NCBI GenBank assembly: GCA_963843805.1
Contig: CAWJLY010000010.1
Location: 62,001-126,000 of the forward strand
Source: Ideonella_A sp963843805
GTDB lineage: Bacteria > Pseudomonadota > Gammaproteobacteria > Burkholderiales > Burkholderiaceae_C
Length of the DNA: 64,000 nt
Direction: 5' to 3'
How positions within the stretch are numbered: the stretch's first letter is position 1; each line of letters opens with the position of its first letter. The notes below the pieces were generated by a model. That model was not told the DNA's origin. It searched no databases and was given only the letters and a program-made list of their open reading frames with translations. This document shows positions 30,563-40,144 of this stretch, one piece after another. The position numbers and the translations under genes were made by a program.

Positions 30563-31843
30563 ATGACCGCGAATCAACTTTCCGCCACCATCGCCCATGT
30601 CGGCGCAGCCGCCCGTGCGGCGTCGCGCCTGATGGCGCGGGCCTCCACGGCTGCCAAGAATGCGGCGCTGCTGGGATTGGCTCGCCGACTGCGTGGTGAT
30701 ACTGCTGCATTGACGGCTGCCAACCTGCGCGATATCGAGGCGGCCACCCAGGCCGGCTTGTCGGCGCCGATGGTCGACCGCCTGCGCCTGACCGACAAGA
30801 TACTGGCCACGGTTGCCGAAGGCTGCGAGCAGATTGCCGCGATGCCCGATCCGGTCGGCGAGATCACCGGCGTGCAGCGCCGGCCGAGCGGCATCAGCGT
30901 CGGCCAGATGCGGGTACCGCTCGGCGTTTTTGCGATGATCTACGAAAGCCGGCCGAATGTAACCATCGAGGCGGCATCGCTGGCGATCAAGAGCGGCAAT
31001 GCGTGCATCTTGCGCGGCGGCTCGGAAGCCATCCATTCCAATCTGGCTTTGTGGAAGCTGGTGCAGGAGTCATTGACCGAGGCCGATCTGCCGCCGGATG
31101 CGGTGCAACTCATCGAGACCACCGATCGCGCCGCCGTCGGCCTGCTGATCACCGCACCCGAATCGGTCGATGTGATCATCCCGCGCGGTGGCAAGGGCCT
31201 GATCGAACGCATCAGTCGCGAAGCCAAGGTGCCGGTGATCAAGCACCTGGACGGCAACTGCCATGTCTATGTCGACGCCGCGGCCGATCTCGACTTGGCG
31301 AGCAGCGTCACCGATAACGCGAAGACACAGAAATACAGCCCCTGCAATGCGGCCGAATCGCTGCTTGTGCATCAGGTGGTGGCGGCGCAGTTTCTACCGC
31401 TGATCGGGGCGATCTTTGCGCGCAAGGGCGTCGAGATGCGCTGCGATGCGGGCAGCAAGACCATCCTGCAACAGGTGTCCGGCGCGACTGTTCGCGACGC
31501 CAGCGAAGCCGACTGGGCCGAGGAATATCTGGCACCGATCATCAGCATCAAGATCGTCACCGACCTCGACGAGGCGATTGCCCACATCAACCAGCACGGC
31601 TCGCACCACACCGATGCCATCATCAGCGACCATCATCCGAGCGTGATGCGGTTCCTGCGCGAGGTCGATTCGGCCAGTGTGATGGTCAATGCGTCGACGC
31701 GATTTGCCGACGGCTTCGAATACGGCCTGGGCGCCGAAATCGGCATCAGCACCGACAAGCTGCATGCGCGCGGGCCGGTCGGGCTCGAGGGTTTGACATC
31801 GATGAAATGGGTTGTCCTTGGCCAGGGCGAGGTGCGCGTTTGA
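30563..31843 (+). CDS. proA: Gamma-glutamyl phosphate reductase
   Basis: Second enzyme of proline synthesis: reduces gamma-glutamyl phosphate with NADPH. The 426-residue product has VPLGVFAMIYESRPNVTIE, KSGNACILRGGSEAIHSN, VDVIIPRGGKGLIERISR, KVPVIKHLDGNCHVYVD, the catalytic cysteine in KYSPCNAAESLLV and ADGFEYGLGAEIGISTDK near the end. The ATG at 30563 (MTANQLS) is the family start. It overlaps the next gene by four bases (TTGA). No proB is in the window. The frame is intact. Confidence 0.95.
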   Translation: MTANQLSATIAHVGAAARAASRLMARASTAAKNAALLGLARRLRGDTAALTAANLRDIEAATQAGLSAPMVDRLRLTDKILATVAEGCEQIAAMPDPVGEITGVQRRPSGISVGQMRVPLGVFAMIYESRPNVTIEAASLAIKSGNACILRGGSEAIHSNLALWKLVQESLTEADLPPDAVQLIETTDRAAVGLLITAPESVDVIIPRGGKGLIERISREAKVPVIKHLDGNCHVYVDAAADLDLASSVTDNAKTQKYSPCNAAESLLVHQVVAAQFLPLIGAIFARKGVEMRCDAGSKTILQQVSGATVRDASEADWAEEYLAPIISIKIVTDLDEAIAHINQHGSHHTDAIISDHHPSVMRFLREVDSASVMVNASTRFADGFEYGLGAEIGISTDKLHARGPVGLEGLTSMKWVVLGQGEVRV

Positions 31844-33135
31844 GCCCGCGTCGGGTGCGCGGCGGCCTGGCATTGATGGTGCTGGGCGTCATTGCCTATG
31901 CAGTTGCCAATCCGACCTGGTTCGCTGAGGCCGAGCCATCGCCGAAAGCCGGCATCGCGTCTGCGCCGGCTCGCGCCACTGCAGCGCCTTCGGCTGCATC
32001 CGATGGGGTCGCCGCATCGGACTCGACGCAGGTGCAATCTGCGGCCTCTCAACCACCAGCGGATCTGGCCGTGACTCCGGTCGGCGAAAAGTCCGCCACC
32101 ACGGCGTCTGCGCCGACTGGCACAACATCACCGTTGGTTGCCGCAATCGGGGCAGCAGCGGCTTCCGCCGCATCCGCCCCACCGGCCACCGTGCCAGGCG
32201 GTGTCGCAGTTGCCGCGCCTTCGGCAGGGCGCGCGGCATCGGCTGCCACGGCCGGTCAACTGGCGACATCGGCATCGGCTCCAGCCACTGCGGCCGCGGC
32301 GTCTGCCGCTTCGTCGCCTGTCGTCGCCAAGACGCCCCGAACCATGCACTGTGCCGAACTGGCGCGCCAACTGCCCAACCTGACCGAGGATTTGTGCAAG
32401 GCGGCCAATCTGCAGGCTTCGGGATCGCTCTCGGTCGAAGGCATTCCGCTGTATCAACGCGATGTCATCGCGCCGCCCGAAGAATTCTCGTCCGCCGCCG
32501 AGGGCCTGCCGAAGCCGCCGAAACGGCCACGTGTGCTGGTCATCGGTGCGATCCATGGCGACGAAATCTCATCGACCTCGTTGGTCTTTCACTGGATTGC
32601 GCATGCCAAGGAAACCGGCGCCGACATGGACTGGCGCTTCATTCCGGCGCTCAACCCGGATGGCTTGCTGCAGAAGCGGCCGACGCGCACCAACTCGCGC
32701 GGCGTCGACCTGAACCGCAATTTTCCGACGCCGAACTGGGACAAGGAGGCGCTGCAATACTGGACCAGGCGAACCAAGCAGGATGCGCGGCGTTATCCCG
32801 GCCCAGAAGCACTGTCAGAGCCGGAGAGCCGCTTTATCCAGCAGACGATGCAGCGCTGGAAGCCCGATGTGATTGTCAGCATCCACGCCCCGTTCGGCGT
32901 GCTCGACTACGACGGCCCGAGCACGCCGCCCGAGCGTCTGGGCCGCCTGTTTCTCGATCGGGTGGGCATCTATCCCGGCTCGCTCGGCAACTACGGCGGC
33001 ATGCACCGCGGTGTCCCGGTCGTCACCATCGAGTTGCCCAGCGCGATCCGCACACCGACCGACACCGAAATGCGGCAGATGTGGATCGATCTGCTGCGCT
33101 GGATCGGCGAGCGGCTCACCCCTGTCGAGCGGTAA
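31840..33135 (+). CDS. M14-type zinc carboxypeptidase/amidase, MpaA-like, with long low-complexity linker
   Basis: The C-terminal 230 residues form an M14-like peptidase domain: GAIHGDE with H239 and E242 (zinc), ALNPDG, RGVDLNRNFP with the substrate-binding Arg, SIHAPFG with the third zinc His and VTIELPSAI with the catalytic Glu. MpaA, the E. coli murein tripeptide amidase, has the same motif order. The N-terminus has one hydrophobic segment (GLALMVLGVIAYAVANP), then about 140 residues rich in Ala, Ser and Pro before a short CAELARQLPNLTEDLC domain. That suggests a signal-anchored, periplasm-facing enzyme rather than a cytosolic one. The TTG start overlaps the proA stop. ampG follows 9 bp later. 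Confidence 0.83.
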   Translation: MSPRRVRGGLALMVLGVIAYAVANPTWFAEAEPSPKAGIASAPARATAAPSAASDGVAASDSTQVQSAASQPPADLAVTPVGEKSATTASAPTGTTSPLVAAIGAAAASAASAPPATVPGGVAVAAPSAGRAASAATAGQLATSASAPATAAAASAASSPVVAKTPRTMHCAELARQLPNLTEDLCKAANLQASGSLSVEGIPLYQRDVIAPPEEFSSAAEGLPKPPKRPRVLVIGAIHGDEISSTSLVFHWIAHAKETGADMDWRFIPALNPDGLLQKRPTRTNSRGVDLNRNFPTPNWDKEALQYWTRRTKQDARRYPGPEALSEPESRFIQQTMQRWKPDVIVSIHAPFGVLDYDGPSTPPERLGRLFLDRVGIYPGSLGNYGGMHRGVPVVTIELPSAIRTPTDTEMRQMWIDLLRWIGERLTPVER

Positions 33136-33144
33136 CCGGCTGCC

Positions 33145-34740
33145 ATGACGGAAGCAGCGGCGGTCTTGCCGTTGACTCCTGCCCAACGGCTGGCCGCGTT
33201 GCACCGGCTGGCGGTGGTCGTGATGCTCGGGTTTGCGTCGGGGTTGCCGTTGGCCTTGACCGGGCAGGCGATGCAGGCCTGGCTCAGCGTCTCGGGGGTC
33301 GATCTGGCGACGATCGGTTTTCTCAGTGCGGTGGGGCTGCCCTACACATTCAAGTTCCTGTGGGCGCCGCTGATGGACCGCTTCGAGCTGCCCTGGTTCG
33401 GGCGGCGGCGCGGCTGGCTGGTGCTGACGCAACTCGCGCTGGCGGGTGCGCTGGTGGCGCTGGCCGCGACCTCGCCCACCGACGCCACCCGCAGCTTTGC
33501 GCTGCTGGCGGTGCTGGTCGCGTTTGTATCGGCCTCGCAGGACGTGGTCGTCGATGCCTACCGCACCGACCTGCTGACGCCCCGCGAGCGCGGACTCGGA
33601 TCGTCGCTTTACGTGCTGGGTTATCGGCTGGCGATGATCGTATCGGGTGGTATCGCGTTCATCTGGGTCGACCCCAGCCAAGGAGGCGGCTGGACCTGGC
33701 CGGGTGTCTATCGGTTCATGGCCGGCCTGATGGTGGTTGCGGCGGTTTTTTCGGCCACCCTGCTGCCGCGGCTGAATGTCGAGTTGCGGCCGACCAGCGT
33801 GGCCCGCCGCGACCTGTTCGGCTTTGCTGCCGTCGTGGCCGCTGTGGTCGTGGGATTCCTGCTCAGCGAGCGGCTCGGCCCGCCCTTGGCGCAATTGCTG
33901 CTCGGCCCGCTGCTCGAGGGCAGCGGGCTTGACACCGACCTGCAGGCCAAATGGATCCAGCTGCTGGCCCTGGTGATCGGGCTGGTCGTGACGATCCCGT
34001 TGGCCGTCTGGGCGGCCCGGGCGGCGCGCTTCGAAACCCTGCTCGGCGGGCTGCGCAGCTACTTCAGCCAGACCGGAGCCGGCGCCTTTCTGGCCTTCAT
34101 CGTTTTCTACAAACTCGGCGACGCCTTTGCAGGCTCTTTGATGACGCCGTTCTTGCTCAAGTCGATGCTGTACAGCCAGGCCGAGGTTGGCGTGGTCAAC
34201 AAGGTGATCGGTCTGTGGCTGACGATTGCCGGCGCGCTGCTTGGCGGCGCCTTGATGCTCAAGCTCGGGCTGTGGCGTGCGCTGCTGCTGTTCGGCATCC
34301 TGCAGATGGCCAGCAATATCGGCTTCTGGTGGCTGGCGGTCAGCGGCAAGGGAGCGATCCAGGGGCTCACGCTGCCGGCCTTCGACTGGGGCTTCGTGCA
34401 GTTGTCGCATCCGACGCCGGTCGATGGCGGCTTGTTGCTGGTAATCGCTGCCGAGAATCTCAGCGGCGGCATGGGAACGGCCGCTTTCGTCGCCTTTCTG
34501 ATGAGCCTGTGCAACCATCGGTTCACCGCTACCCACTATGCGTTCTTGTCGGCGTTTGCATCGGTCGGGCGAGTCTGGGTCGGGCCGCTGGCCGGTGTGC
34601 TCGCACAATCGATCGGCTGGCCGGCGTTTTTTGTCGTGTCCACCGTGATGGCTTTGCCGGCCCTGCTGATGCTGTTCTGGCTGCGCCGGGCGATGATGCC
34701 GCTGGATGTCGACCCGCAAGCCACGCCGGCTGATGATTGA
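33145..34740 (+). CDS. ampG: AmpG-like muropeptide permease
   Basis: MFS-type importer of anhydro-muropeptides for cell-wall recycling. The 531-residue protein has about 14 helices: GFASGLPLALTGQAMQAWLS, SAVGLPYTFKFLWAPLMDRF, DVVVDAYRTDLLTPRERGLG, FYKLGDAFAGSLMTPFLL, FLMSLCNHRFTATHYAFLSAF and VGRVWVGPLAGVLAQSIGW are AmpG hallmarks. An extra hydrophilic stretch in the middle (LARRDLFG to ARAARFETL) carries two further helices. It starts at the ATG 9 bp after the M14 gene and is probably co-transcribed with it, pairing muropeptide uptake with amide hydrolysis. Confidence 0.9.
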   Translation: MTEAAAVLPLTPAQRLAALHRLAVVVMLGFASGLPLALTGQAMQAWLSVSGVDLATIGFLSAVGLPYTFKFLWAPLMDRFELPWFGRRRGWLVLTQLALAGALVALAATSPTDATRSFALLAVLVAFVSASQDVVVDAYRTDLLTPRERGLGSSLYVLGYRLAMIVSGGIAFIWVDPSQGGGWTWPGVYRFMAGLMVVAAVFSATLLPRLNVELRPTSVARRDLFGFAAVVAAVVVGFLLSERLGPPLAQLLLGPLLEGSGLDTDLQAKWIQLLALVIGLVVTIPLAVWAARAARFETLLGGLRSYFSQTGAGAFLAFIVFYKLGDAFAGSLMTPFLLKSMLYSQAEVGVVNKVIGLWLTIAGALLGGALMLKLGLWRALLLFGILQMASNIGFWWLAVSGKGAIQGLTLPAFDWGFVQLSHPTPVDGGLLLVIAAENLSGGMGTAAFVAFLMSLCNHRFTATHYAFLSAFASVGRVWVGPLAGVLAQSIGWPAFFVVSTVMALPALLMLFWLRRAMMPLDVDPQATPADD

Positions 34741-34827
34741 CTGCAGCACCGGCCCGGCGGCACCGTTTGTACCTCTCCATCGTTCATTCATGACCCCGTT
34801 CAACCGCAGAGCAGCTGATCGATCACC

Positions 34828-35787
34828 ATGACCCACAACCTTATCGACACCTTCGATCCGCAGGCTGACTATCAGCCAGGCGAACACGTTCGCGCTGCGC
34901 TGACCAGGCACCAGGCCGGCTGCGCTTGCCATCTGCACCGCCGCCGCCTGTTCGGCGCCGCGCTGCTGGCCGGCGGTGCGGCGCTGGCGCTGCCCGCCAC
35001 CGCACAGGATGGCGTGACGATGGACAAGCAGTCGCAGATCGCCAAGCTGGTTCCGGCCGAGCAGATCGAGGCCGCCGCCGCCCAGCAATATCAGCAGATG
35101 CTGCGCGAGGCCGCCCAGCAAAAGGCGCTGGCGCCAGCCAATCATCCGCAGGTGATCCGGCTGCGGGCCATCGCGCAGCGGCTGATTCCGTTTGTCGATC
35201 GCCCGAACCTGCAAAGTACTCCCCGCGCAGCGCAATGGCAGTGGGAGGTCAACCTGATCGGCAGCAAGGAGCTGAATGCCTTTTGCATGCCGGGCGGCAA
35301 GATCGCCTTCTACATTGGCATCCTGCAGGAGTTGCAGCTCAACGACGATGAAGTGGCGCAAATCATGGGCCACGAGATGGCCCACGCCCTGCGCGAGCAT
35401 GCCCGCGAACGGGTCGGCAAAACCACTGCGACCCGCATTGGCGCAAATCTGCTCAGTTCGTTGTTTGGTCTGGGCAACCTGGGCGATGCCGCGCTCGGCA
35501 TGGGCGCTCAGTTGCTCACGCTGCGCTTCAGCCGCGAAGACGAGTCCGAAGCCGACAAGGTCGGCCTCGACCTCGCAGCACGTGCCGGCTATAACCCGCA
35601 GGCCGGCGTCACGCTGTGGGAAAAGATGGCCAAGGCCGGCGGCGGCTCACCACCGCAATTCATGTCGACGCACCCGTCAGGCGCAAGCCGGATCCGTGAC
35701 ATCCAGCAAAATTTGCCGTCGGTCGAGCCGGTCTACCGGCAGGCTGCCAAACCGCCGCGCCAGTACGGGCCGCCGCCAAGCCGCTGA
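34828..35787 (+). CDS. M48-family periplasmic metalloprotease (LoiP/BepA-like)
   Basis: Secreted zinc protease of 319 residues. A twin-arginine-like signal (HRRRLFGAALLAGGAALALPATA) is preceded by 40 hydrophilic residues holding two Cys-rich turns (CACHLH). The core has FCMPGGKIAFYIGILQ, the zinc motif HEMAH at residues 182-186, and the downstream SREDESEADKVGLDLAARAGY whose glutamate is the third ligand. The N-terminal extension is unusual for LoiP. ATG at 34828 is used; a start just before the signal may be correct. Function in outer-membrane protein quality control is inferred from the family. Confidence 0.87.
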   Translation: MTHNLIDTFDPQADYQPGEHVRAALTRHQAGCACHLHRRRLFGAALLAGGAALALPATAQDGVTMDKQSQIAKLVPAEQIEAAAAQQYQQMLREAAQQKALAPANHPQVIRLRAIAQRLIPFVDRPNLQSTPRAAQWQWEVNLIGSKELNAFCMPGGKIAFYIGILQELQLNDDEVAQIMGHEMAHALREHARERVGKTTATRIGANLLSSLFGLGNLGDAALGMGAQLLTLRFSREDESEADKVGLDLAARAGYNPQAGVTLWEKMAKAGGGSPPQFMSTHPSGASRIRDIQQNLPSVEPVYRQAAKPPRQYGPPPSR

Positions 35788-36026
35788 GCCGAGCGGGCAA
35801 ACCGCCCTGGCAGGTCGATTCTCTGCTTCGGCTGAACTGGCTGCCTGACTGGTGGAATGTCGACCATCGCAGCGCCGCAACACGTGGCGCGCTGCAGTGC
35901 ACTAGTGGTTTATGGCATTGACAGCGAAGGGCCGTGCCACTCCAATGGTAAGACGATTGCGTCGCGTCGCCTGTGCAACAGATTGGCGGCCGCGCCGTGC
36001 TTGTCCAACCCCTCAGGAGTGTATGA

Positions 36027-37024
36027 ATGCGAAATCAACTGCGCGCAGTACTGCGCTGTCTGGCTGCCGTCACGGCGGCCGTCTCGTTTGCCGCCGCGGC
36101 ACAGGCGCCGATCACACTGCACGGTGCCTCGCAGTTCGGCGACGACCACCCGTTCACCAAAGGCCTGGTGAAATTCGAGGAGCTGGTCAAGAAGTATTAC
36201 GGCAAGCCAATCAACTTCGTGCTGCACAAGAACAGCGAACTCGGTCTCGAGAAAGACTACTTCGCCTACATGAACCAGGGCATCTCGGTCGACTACGGCA
36301 TCGTCTCGCCGGCGCACATGGCGACCTTCGCGAAAGCCGCGCCGTTCATCGACGCACCGTTCGTCTTCCGCGACCACGATCAGATGAACAAGGTGATCGC
36401 GCAGGACGTGCTGAAGCCGATCGCCGACGAGATCGCGCAGAAGGCCGACGTGCTGCTGATCGGTTTCGGCGGTGGCGGCGTACGCAACATCTTTGCGACC
36501 AAGCCGATCCAGCAACATGGCCGAGCTGAAGGGTCTGAAGATTCGGGTGCAAGGCGCGCCGATCTGGACCCGCACCTTCGCGGCCGCCGGCATGGCGCCA
36601 ACGGTGATCGCCTACAGCGAGATCTATAACGGCATCCAGACCGGCGTCATCCAGTCGGGCGAAAACGAGGCCGCGGGCGTCGAGCAGATGAAGTTCTACG
36701 AAGTCGGCCCGAACCTGATGCTGACCCAGCATGCGATCAGCATCCGACCGATCTGCTTCTCGGGCAAGACGCTGCGCAAGTTGCCTGCCGATCTGCAGGC
36801 GGCGATCAAGAAGGCCGGCACCGAGGCCGGCAACTGGGAGCGTGAGCTCGAATCGAGCAGCGACACGACCATCCTGACCGCGATGGAAAAGTCGGGCAAG
36901 GTCAAGCTGGTCAAGTTCGACCGAGCGTGACAAGTTGCAGGCGTCCATGGAGCCGGTGCTGGCCGCTTATGCCAAGGAGATCGGCGCCGATGCGATCTAC
37001 GCACGCATCAACGCCATCAAGTGA
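36027..37024 (+). CDS. dctP: TRAP transporter substrate-binding protein DctP, two frameshifts
   Basis: Periplasmic solute receptor of a tripartite ATP-independent transporter. The signal peptide (LAAVTAAVSFAAAAQA) is followed by GASQFGDDHPFTKGLVKFEELV and the DctP fold with KGLKIRVQGAPIWTRTF and NGIQTGVIQSGENEAAG. One extra C before AACATGGCC (about 36513) and one after TTCGAC (about 36922) break the frame. The corrected end ERDKLQASMEPVLAAYAKEIG stops at 37024. The conserved Arg in IRVQG would bind the carboxylate. A hairpin follows. The ATG at 36027 is preceded by AGGAG. Confidence 0.88.
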
Positions 37025-37037
37025 GCTAGTCAACGCC

Positions 37038-37087
37038 GCCCGGCCGGTGCGTGCGCCACGCTGGCGCACCACCGGCCGGGCGCTTTT
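37038..37087 (+). terminator. Intercistronic hairpin between dctP and dctQ
   Basis: GCCCGGCCGGTG (37038-37049) and CACCGGCCGGGC (37070-37081) form a perfect 12-bp stem around a 20-base loop, followed by GCTTTTG. It looks like a Rho-independent terminator or a 3'-stabilising stem placed inside the TRAP operon. That would allow more binding protein than membrane subunits, a stoichiometry known in other periplasmic-receptor operons. Confidence 0.75.
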
Positions 37088-37123
37088 GTGTCCGAATATT
37101 GTCCGATTGCCAAGCGAAAACCG

Positions 37124-37638
37124 ATGCGCCAACTCAACCACTGGATCTACCGAGGTCTGCAGGCGCTGCTGACCTTTCTGATCGCGATCCTGATCGTCCC
37201 GGTGACGATCCAGATCTTCGCCCGTTTCAGCAGCCACATCCCGCATTTCATCTGGACCGAGGAGATGGCCAGGTTCTGCCTGATCTGGATCATCATGCTC
37301 GGCGCCAGCGTCGCGGTTCGCGACGGCGCGCACTTCGATGTCGACGTGCTGCCGCATCCGAAAACCGCGGCCGGGGTTGCCGTCAGCCGGATGGTCGTGC
37401 ACGTCTCGATCTTGCTGGTCGCATTGATCTTTCTGGCCTTCGGCTGGCGCTTCGCGCAGTTCGGCTACGACCAGGAGTCCGAGCTGACCGGGATCAACAT
37501 GGCCCTGATCCACGTGGCTTGGCCCTTTGCCGGGCTTGACCTGGCTGCTGTTCACGCATGGAAAAATTCGTATGACGACATCCAGTTGTTCAAGCTGGGC
37601 GCCGCGCCGGCACCCGAGTTGAAGGGGGTCCGGCATGA
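37124..37638 (+). CDS. dctQ: TRAP transporter small membrane subunit DctQ, frameshifted
   Basis: Four-helix integral membrane subunit. From the ATG at 37124 (MRQLNHWIYRGLQALLTF) it shows WTEEMARFCLIWIIMLGASVAVRDGAHF, the central conserved stretch of this family. After IHVAWPFAGL three single extra bases (about 37545, 37559 and 37571) must be removed to give GLTWLLFTMEKFYDDIQLF. The stop is unclear; it probably overlaps the dctM start near 37635. An alternative start upstream (37088) lies too close to the hairpin and is disfavoured. Confidence 0.8.
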
Positions 37639-38942
37639 GCCCGGGTACCGTCGCCCTGATCCTGTTCGGCGTCTTCGCGGTGCTGGTCATCGCTGCGCGT
37701 GCCGGTCGCATTCGCGCTCGGGCTGGCCTGCGTCCCGGTGTTCTTCATCGACGACCGGCTGACGCCGTTCCTGCTGCTCAACGAGATGTTGAAGTCGTAC
37801 AACTCGTTCCTGCTGCTGGCGATTCCGTTCTTCATGCTGGCGGCCAACCTGATGAATTCGGCCGGCATCACCGACAAGCTGATCAACCTGTCGAAGGCGC
37901 TGGTCGGCTGGCTGCCCGGCGGGCTGGGTCATGTCAGCGTGCTGGTCAGCATGTTGTTCGCCGGCATCTCCGGCTCCAGCACCGCCGAGGCCGCAGGGGT
38001 TGGCGGCGTGCTGATCCCGGCGATGAAGAAGCAGGGCTACGACGTCGAGTTCGCGGTGTCGCTGATCGCCTGCGCGGCGGTGATGGGCGTGATCATTCCG
38101 CCAAGCATCCTGATGGTCGTCTGGGGCGGCGTGATTTCGGTATCGATCGGCGGCCTGTTCCTGGCCGGCGTGTTGCCCGGGGCTGCTGATGGCGGTGTCG
38201 TTCATGGTGGTGGTGTATGTCTATGCCAAGCGCCGCAACTACCCGGTGTTTCCCAAGCCCACGGCCCGGGAACTCGGCTCGGCAATCGCCCACGCCATCC
38301 TGCCGATCCTGACGCCGGGCATCATCATCGGCGGCATCGTATTCGGCTTCTTCACGCCGACCGAAGCGTCGGTGGTGGCGGTGCTGTATGCGATGGTGCT
38401 TGGCGTGTTCGTCTACCGGCGCCTGGGCGTGCGCGAGCTGCGCGAGGGCATGTACGACTCGGCGCGTTTCGCTGCCATCTCGCTGTTCTGCATCGGCACC
38501 GCCTCGGCGTTCGGCTGGCTGCTGGCCTATTTCCACATCCCGCAGCTGTTCGTCGACATGGTCTCGGGCTGGGGTGGCGGCATCACCAGCGTGGGCTTCA
38601 TCACCGCGTTCTGCTTTCTGGTGGTGGGTTGCTTCATCGATGCCATTCCGGCCATCATCATCGTCGGCACCATCCTCGCGCCGTTGGCCACCAGCGTGGG
38701 CATGCACCCGATCCACTTCGCGATCATCGGCGTGATCTCGATCGCCTACGGGCTGGTGACGCCGCCGTACGGGCTGTGCCTGATGATCGCCTGCACGGTG
38801 GGTGGCATCAAGATCCGAGCTGCGGTCAAGCGACACCCTGATCCTGTTCATCCCGATGCTGCTGGTGCTGCTGATCGTGATCCTGCTGCCCGATGCGATG
38901 TTGTGGTTGCCGCGCACGTTGATGCCCACCCTTGTCAAATGA
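37635..38942 (+). CDS. dctM: TRAP transporter large membrane subunit DctM, frameshifted
   Basis: Twelve-helix transport subunit. It starts at MSPGTVALILFGVFAVLVI and continues in two other frames with VPVAFALGLACVP, FFMLAANLMNSAGITDKLI, SGSSTAEAAGVGGVLIPAM, IPPSILMVVWGG, FGFFTPTEASVVAVLYAMV and AIIIVGTILAPLATSVGMHPIHFAI. Indels lie at about 37700, 38180 (an extra G in GGGG) and 38829 (an extra A). The corrected C-terminus DTLILFIPMLLVLLIVILLP ends at 38942. The dioxygenase gene follows after 17 bp. Confidence 0.85.
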
Positions 38943-38959
38943 CCAACGAGGGGTCATGA

Positions 38960-39856
38960 ATGCTCGAACTGAAACCGCTATGCGAGGGCTTCGGCCTTGA
39001 GGCGTCTGGTGTCGACATTGCGCAGGCGATGTCCGACCAGGCCTTTGCTGACATCGAGGCCGCGTTCTACGCCGGTCAGGTGCTGGTGCTTCGCGGGCAA
39101 TCGCTGACGCCAGCGCAGTTTCTCGCCTTTGCGCGCCGGCTGGGCGAACCGCAGCCGCATGTGATCGACCAGTTTCATCACCCGGCCGACCCGAACATCC
39201 TGATCCTGTCCAACGTCAGAAAAGACGGCAAGCCGACCGGCCTGCAGGACGCCGGATCCTATTTCCATACCGACTATTCGTACCTGCAGATGCCGGCGCG
39301 GGCAACCACGCTGTATTCGATCGAGGTGCCGAGCAGGGGCGGCGAGACGCTGTTTGCGAACCAGCAGGCCGCCTACGATGATCTGCCGCAGGCGATGAAG
39401 GATCGGATCGAACCGCTTTATGGCATCCACCACTACGGCAACCGCAACGACACCGACGAGCGCAGCCGCACAGTGGCCTCGGTGCTGTCCGATGCGCAGA
39501 AGGCGAAGATGCCGGTCATCACGCACCGCATTGCGCGACCGCATCCGGTCACCGGACGGAAATCACTGTATGCGGTGTCCGGCAGTTCGTTCGGCATCGT
39601 CGGCATGCCCGATGACGAAGCCCGTGATCTGCTCGACGAGTTGGCAGCGCACTCGACACAGCCGACATACCGCTACAGCCTGGCCTACGGCGTGGGCGAT
39701 GTGGTGATCTGGGACAACGCCTCGTTGCTGCACGCTGCCACGTTGACCGATCCGGATGACCCGCGCACCTTGTGGCGAATCACCGTACTCGAGTCGACTC
39801 CCGAAGCGATGGCGCCGCAGGTACTCGCACCGACTTACGCGAACAGCGACGCCTGA
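38960..39856 (+). CDS. TauD/TfdA-type Fe(II)/2-oxoglutarate dioxygenase
   Basis: Non-haem iron oxygenase of 298 residues. The iron triad is seen as YFHTDYSY (His and Asp) and LLHAATL (His); the 2-oxoglutarate arginine lies in DPRTLWRITV. The N-terminus MLELKPLCEGFGLEASGVD and FARRLGEPQPH are common in the group. Being 17 bp after dctM, it probably acts on the solute imported by the TRAP system. Taurine, sulphonates and aryloxyacids are family substrates; none can be chosen here. The start ATG at 38960 (a run ATGAATGCTC has two ATGs; the second is in frame). The frame is intact. Confidence 0.88.
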   Translation: MLELKPLCEGFGLEASGVDIAQAMSDQAFADIEAAFYAGQVLVLRGQSLTPAQFLAFARRLGEPQPHVIDQFHHPADPNILILSNVRKDGKPTGLQDAGSYFHTDYSYLQMPARATTLYSIEVPSRGGETLFANQQAAYDDLPQAMKDRIEPLYGIHHYGNRNDTDERSRTVASVLSDAQKAKMPVITHRIARPHPVTGRKSLYAVSGSSFGIVGMPDDEARDLLDELAAHSTQPTYRYSLAYGVGDVVIWDNASLLHAATLTDPDDPRTLWRITVLESTPEAMAPQVLAPTYANSDA

Positions 39857-39892
39857 GCTGGAGTGTGCGGGGGCGCGCGGCTGGCTTGGCTC

Positions 39893-40144
39893 TCAGCATT
39901 TTGCAGCGCGCGCCTCCTGATCGCGCTTGCGGTCGGCCGCCACCCGTTGCCCCGCCGGGCGTTCGCCGATCAGCTTGGCATGACTCTTCCAGTCGACACC
40001 GTCAGCCAACAGCAGATCGTCACCGCAGACGATCTTGCTCGCCATGCCGACCAGCGGCAAGCTGACCCAGGCCGAGCAGTCGGCCATCGTGCCGATCCGA
40101 TGGTCACCGGCGCGACACGCAGCGGCACAATTGCGCCATGCCAT
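39893..40144 (-). CDS. Short uncertain minus-strand frame
   Basis: An 83-codon frame lying in the 281-bp gap between the dioxygenase and rfaE2-like genes, overlapping the latter's start by seven bases. The stretch LPLVGMASKIVCGDDLLLADGVDWKSHAKLIGERP looks protein-like, and the rest is basic. I do not recognise it. It may be the end of a broken gene or a chance frame; the gap shows nothing else. Confidence 0.25.
   Translation of the reverse strand: MAWRNCAAACRAGDHRIGTMADCSAWVSLPLVGMASKIVCGDDLLLADGVDWKSHAKLIGERPAGQRVAADRKRDQEARAAKC

Noticed and set aside
32815..35400. An 861-codon frame on the minus strand opposite the M14, ampG and M48 genes
   Set aside because: It is rich in Arg, Gln, His and Pro, with no domain, and lies fully antisense to three clear genes. 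It is an artefact of high G+C.
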